In this document: one piece after another, positions 7,264 to 8,724 of the stretch
Position numbering within the stretch: the stretch's first letter is position 1
Layout: every line of letters starts with the position of its first letter
From: Candidatus Acidiferrales bacterium
Lineage (GTDB): Bacteria; Acidobacteriota; Terriglobia; Acidoferrales; UBA7541
Direction of reading: 5' to 3'
Assembly (NCBI GenBank): GCA_030043155.1
Contig: JASHYE010000517.1
Location: forward strand, 1 to 8,724
DNA: 8,724 nt
Made by a program: the position numbers and the translations under genes
Notes under the pieces: model-generated
The model's database searches: none
What the model was told of the DNA's origin: nothing
Seen by the model: only the letters and a program-made list of their open reading frames with translations

Positions 7264-7642
7264 TGAACACTTCTGTTCCAATTATCACCTGGTTCAAGTC
7301 CCCACCCTCTCTGCCCTAGCTTCAGAATTCGTGGGTTAGGTTTCCTTCCTAAAACGCTTCCCAAGACATTCTTCTTTCTGAACGGCGGCTACTTCCGCGC
7401 ACCAAACCTCCTTAGCCACGCGAAAATGCGCCTGCCGGCCATTTGCGGCCTGTCCAAAGGTACAGGGTGTGGACCCGTACCAAATCCGGCCTCCGAGTAC
7501 AGTTGGCTCGTTTCGTTCGCGAAACCGGCCATTCACATCCTGGATATTCCAGCCGGATGGCACGTACAACCATTCAGTGCGTATTGCTGAGAATTCACAA
7601 ACTCCTTGTTGACATGGGGAAGAGAATAGGTTTCAATAGATC

Positions 7643-7667
7643 CCAGTTGATACTTAGTTGCAACTGG
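7643..7667. promoter_or_regulatory. Compound dyad, possible operator
   Basis: CCAGTTG (7643-7649) and CAACTGG (7661-7667) form a 7-bp inverted repeat, and within it AGTTGCAACT (7656-7665) is itself a perfect 10-bp palindrome. The AGTTG units at 7645 and 7656 are 11 bp apart, about one helical turn, as expected for a regulator binding one face of DNA. It lies about 210 bp before the TonB-dependent receptor start. The binding protein is unknown. Confidence 0.4.
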
Positions 7668-7740
7668 AAAAAAGGGAGAAAATTAGGAAAAATCCTGTTC
7701 CAGGTCTGATCTCGCTCTTTCGCGTTACAGCGGGCCCTTG

Positions 7741-7794
7741 AAATAAAAAACGGTCCTCACGACGAAACCTTTTGGCGAAGGGTCATGAGGACCG
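7741..7794 (-). terminator. Intrinsic terminator on the minus strand
   Basis: On the minus strand CGGTCCTCA (7794-7786) pairs perfectly with TGAGGACCG (7759-7751), with three more pairs (GAC/GTC) after one mismatch, and the stem is followed directly by TTTTTTATTT (7750-7741). This is the classical shape of a factor-independent terminator. On the plus strand the stem is followed by CAAATCGA, so it would not terminate in that direction. Confidence 0.7.
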
Positions 7795-7824
7795 CAAATC
7801 GACAAGCCCGATAGGCTGGCGATC
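7742..7824 (-). ncRNA. Candidate small RNA, ~80 nt, divergent from the TonB-dependent receptor
   Basis: A complete transcription unit can be read on the minus strand. The promoter at 7860-7831 would start RNA near 7824 with a G. The RNA would begin GAUCGCCAGCC, form a small 5' stem (AGCC/GGCU), pass through a single-stranded-looking stretch (UGUCGAUUUG), and end in a strong hairpin with a U-tract at 7750-7741. Length would be about 81 nt. No reading frame of note lies inside. The RNA would be antisense to the leader of the receptor mRNA if that mRNA starts upstream. I do not recognise it as a known RNA family. The call depends on two independent signals lying at the right distance and order; the alternative is that the same DNA forms leader hairpins of the plus-strand mRNA. 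Confidence 0.5.
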
Positions 7825-7858
7825 GCCGTTATTATACATACGCGAGCCAGCCACGGGC
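7806..7858 (+). repeat. Long dyad just upstream of the TonB-dependent receptor ribosome site
   Basis: GCCCG (7806-7810) and GGCTGGC (7814-7820) pair with GCCAGCC (7846-7852) and CGGGC (7854-7858), a 12-bp stem with a small internal loop. It also contains the 10-bp palindrome GGCGATCGCC (7818-7827). In the plus-strand mRNA the stem ends 6 nt before AGGAGA (7865-7870), close enough to affect ribosome access. The same DNA holds the minus-strand promoter, so protein binding or RNA structure are both possible roles. Confidence 0.5.
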
Positions 7859-7860
7859 AA
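7831..7860 (-). promoter_or_regulatory. Minus-strand sigma70-type promoter for the candidate small RNA
   Basis: Reading the minus strand, TTGCCC (7860-7855, 4 of 6 to consensus) is followed after 18 bp by a perfect TATAAT (7836-7831). It is the best promoter-like pair I found in the window. Its -35 lies only about 20 bp from the GTG of the receptor, inside what must be that gene's leader, so use of this promoter could interfere with receptor expression. Confidence 0.5.
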
Positions 7861-7879
7861 TTTTAGGAGAAAGATTAAC

Positions 7880-8724
7880 GTGGCCGACAACGCATCCGGT
7901 GGTAGCCGCAGCTCTTTCCGCGCTCAGCTTTTCGCGCCTCAAGTCCGTCCAGTATCCGCGCTTCCGGCGCGTCGCATTCTTGTGCCCCTATTCCTTGCCC
8001 TTCTTGCGCTTCTGCCGGTCGCCACGTCTCTTCGCGCCGCCGATGGCGGAACTCTCCTCGGTACCGTAACCGATCCTCACAGCGCCATCGTGCCCGGCGC
8101 GAGGGTGACCGCCACCGATACAGCCACCGGTGTGAAGCAAACCGTCATGGCCGATAGCCAGGGCTTTTACTCTTTCCATCTCTCTGTCGGTCGCTACGAC
8201 GTTGAAATCGACGCTCCTGGCTTCCAGCCCTTGCGCCGCACGGGAGTCGTCATCCACATAGACAGCAAGATCGTCGTCGACGCCTCTCTTACGGTTGGCG
8301 AAAACACCGAAACGGTCACGGTCTCGGCTGCCAGCGTTCACGTGGACACTTCCGATACACAAATGGGCGAAGTCATCACCGACAATCAAATGACTTCCGT
8401 GCCACTCAACGGTCGCAGCTACACGGATCTGCTCTCTCTCCAGTCCGGCGTCGTTCCCGTCACGTCTCTCACGCCCATCGACATGCAAGACGTCGGCGTC
8501 AGCGCTTTCTCTCCCTCTGGCGTTTTCAATCCCGGCACGATCTCCATGAATGGCCAGCGCGAATCGGCGAACAGCTTCGTCGTCAATGGCAGCGACGTGG
8601 AAGAGGAGGTCAACAACGGCGCAGCTGTGATTCCCAGCCTCGATTCCATCGCCGAGTTCCGCATTCTTACCAGCAACTTCGACGCAGAATATGGCGAATT
8701 CAGCGGTGGCCAGATCAATGTCGT
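7880..8724 (+). CDS. TonB-dependent receptor, Oar/CarboxypepD_reg type (N-terminal part, cut by window edge)
   Basis: A frame starting with GTG at 7880 stays open to the window end (281 codons) and is not obvious because it lacks an ATG start. AGGAGA (7865-7870) is well placed. An N-terminal extension rich in Ser, Arg and Ala (1-31) leads into a hydrophobic signal core (RRILVPLFLALLALLPVA, 31-48) and a likely cut near LRA-ADG (53). Residues 57-140 are a carboxypeptidase-regulatory-like domain: GTLLGTVTDPHSAIVPGARV, GFYSFHLSVGRYDVEIDAPG, SLTVGENTETVTVSA. The plug follows from about 165 (SVPLNGRSYTDLLSLQSGV, ISMNGQRESANSFVVNGSD, IAEFRILTSNFDAEYGE). The beta barrel lies beyond the edge. Such proteins import large or scarce substrates across the outer membrane with TonB energy and are abundant in Acidobacteria; the substrate is unknown. 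The leader with two strong dyads and a divergent small-RNA candidate suggests controlled expression. Confidence 0.9.
   Translation, partial: MADNASGGSRSSFRAQLFAPQVRPVSALPARRILVPLFLALLALLPVATSLRAADGGTLLGTVTDPHSAIVPGARVTATDTATGVKQTVMADSQGFYSFHLSVGRYDVEIDAPGFQPLRRTGVVIHIDSKIVVDASLTVGENTETVTVSAASVHVDTSDTQMGEVITDNQMTSVPLNGRSYTDLLSLQSGVVPVTSLTPIDMQDVGVSAFSPSGVFNPGTISMNGQRESANSFVVNGSDVEEEVNNGAAVIPSLDSIAEFRILTSNFDAEYGEFSGGQINV

Larger units (their letters stand above)
7160..7740. other. Gene-poor region with dyad symmetries
   Basis: I recognise no gene. A minus-strand frame is open from about 7640 to 7336 (about 100 codons, reading for example RIWYGSTPCTFGQAANGRQ and RQAHFRVAKEVWCAEV), starts only with TTG or GTG and has no family I can name; it might be a real hypothetical gene or a relic. 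The plus strand is also open across part of it, so composition alone does not decide. Hairpins at 7240-7263 and 7643-7667 are listed separately. Confidence 0.35.

Noticed and set aside
7291..7316. GGTTCAAGTCC followed by CCTCTCTGCC, like the T-loop and 3' end of a serine tRNA, suggesting an att site.
   Set aside because: Only two of the five T-stem pairs form, no matching 5' acceptor half lies upstream, and there is no second copy or integrase in the window.
7751..7828. Possible GEMM (c-di-GMP-I) riboswitch on the plus strand: GAAACC, CGAA, GACCGCAAA and a GCCG end.
   Set aside because: The order is suggestive, but the required GCAAACC-GAAA hairpin does not form, and the dominant 9-bp stem CGGTCCTCA/TGAGGACCG is not compatible with that fold.
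7988..8488. Long minus-strand open frame over the TonB-dependent receptor.
   Set aside because: It mirrors the real gene, whose domains are clear on the plus strand; the antisense protein has no recognisable features.

Overview
The window looks like a stretch of an Acidobacteriota chromosome. This rests on three kinds of gene often seen together in that phylum: an 813-residue orphan MacB/FtsX-type permease with no ATPase beside it, the start of a large Oar/CarboxypepD_reg-type TonB-dependent receptor, and a receptor-like protein with a galactose-binding-like domain plus seven membrane helices. The assignment is from family knowledge, not from a search. The density is low: six recognisable protein genes, two of them cut by the window edges, separated by unusually long gene-poor gaps.

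Layout. The left edge (1-158, minus) carries the N-terminal cupin part of an AraC-type regulator. Divergent from it is a complete class I SAM-dependent methyltransferase (448-1263). After a 450-bp gap with a promoter-like pair and a long hairpin comes an exported DUF1579-like protein (1715-2470). Its last ~45 codons run through a degraded, inverted copy of part of the methyltransferase gene. A 510-bp gap leads to the large permease (2981-5422), then a 354-bp gap, then the membrane receptor-like protein (5777-7159), which stops where its relatives usually continue into an output domain. A 720-bp gene-poor stretch follows, rich in dyad symmetry. The window ends inside the TonB-dependent receptor (from a GTG at 7880).

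The most interesting item is in the receptor leader. On the minus strand a consensus -10 (TATAAT) with a plausible -35 at 18-bp spacing is followed about 80 nt later by a strong hairpin and a U-tract. Together they look like a complete small-RNA gene of ~80 nt, divergent from the receptor and antisense to its leader. The second point of interest is the inverted methyltransferase remnant fused to the end of the DUF1579-like gene. I see no CRISPR array, no transposase, no defence system and no biosynthetic cluster. The genes do not form one operon: the gaps are long and each gene seems to have its own start signals. The common theme is the cell envelope (permease, receptor-like protein, outer-membrane receptor, exported protein).
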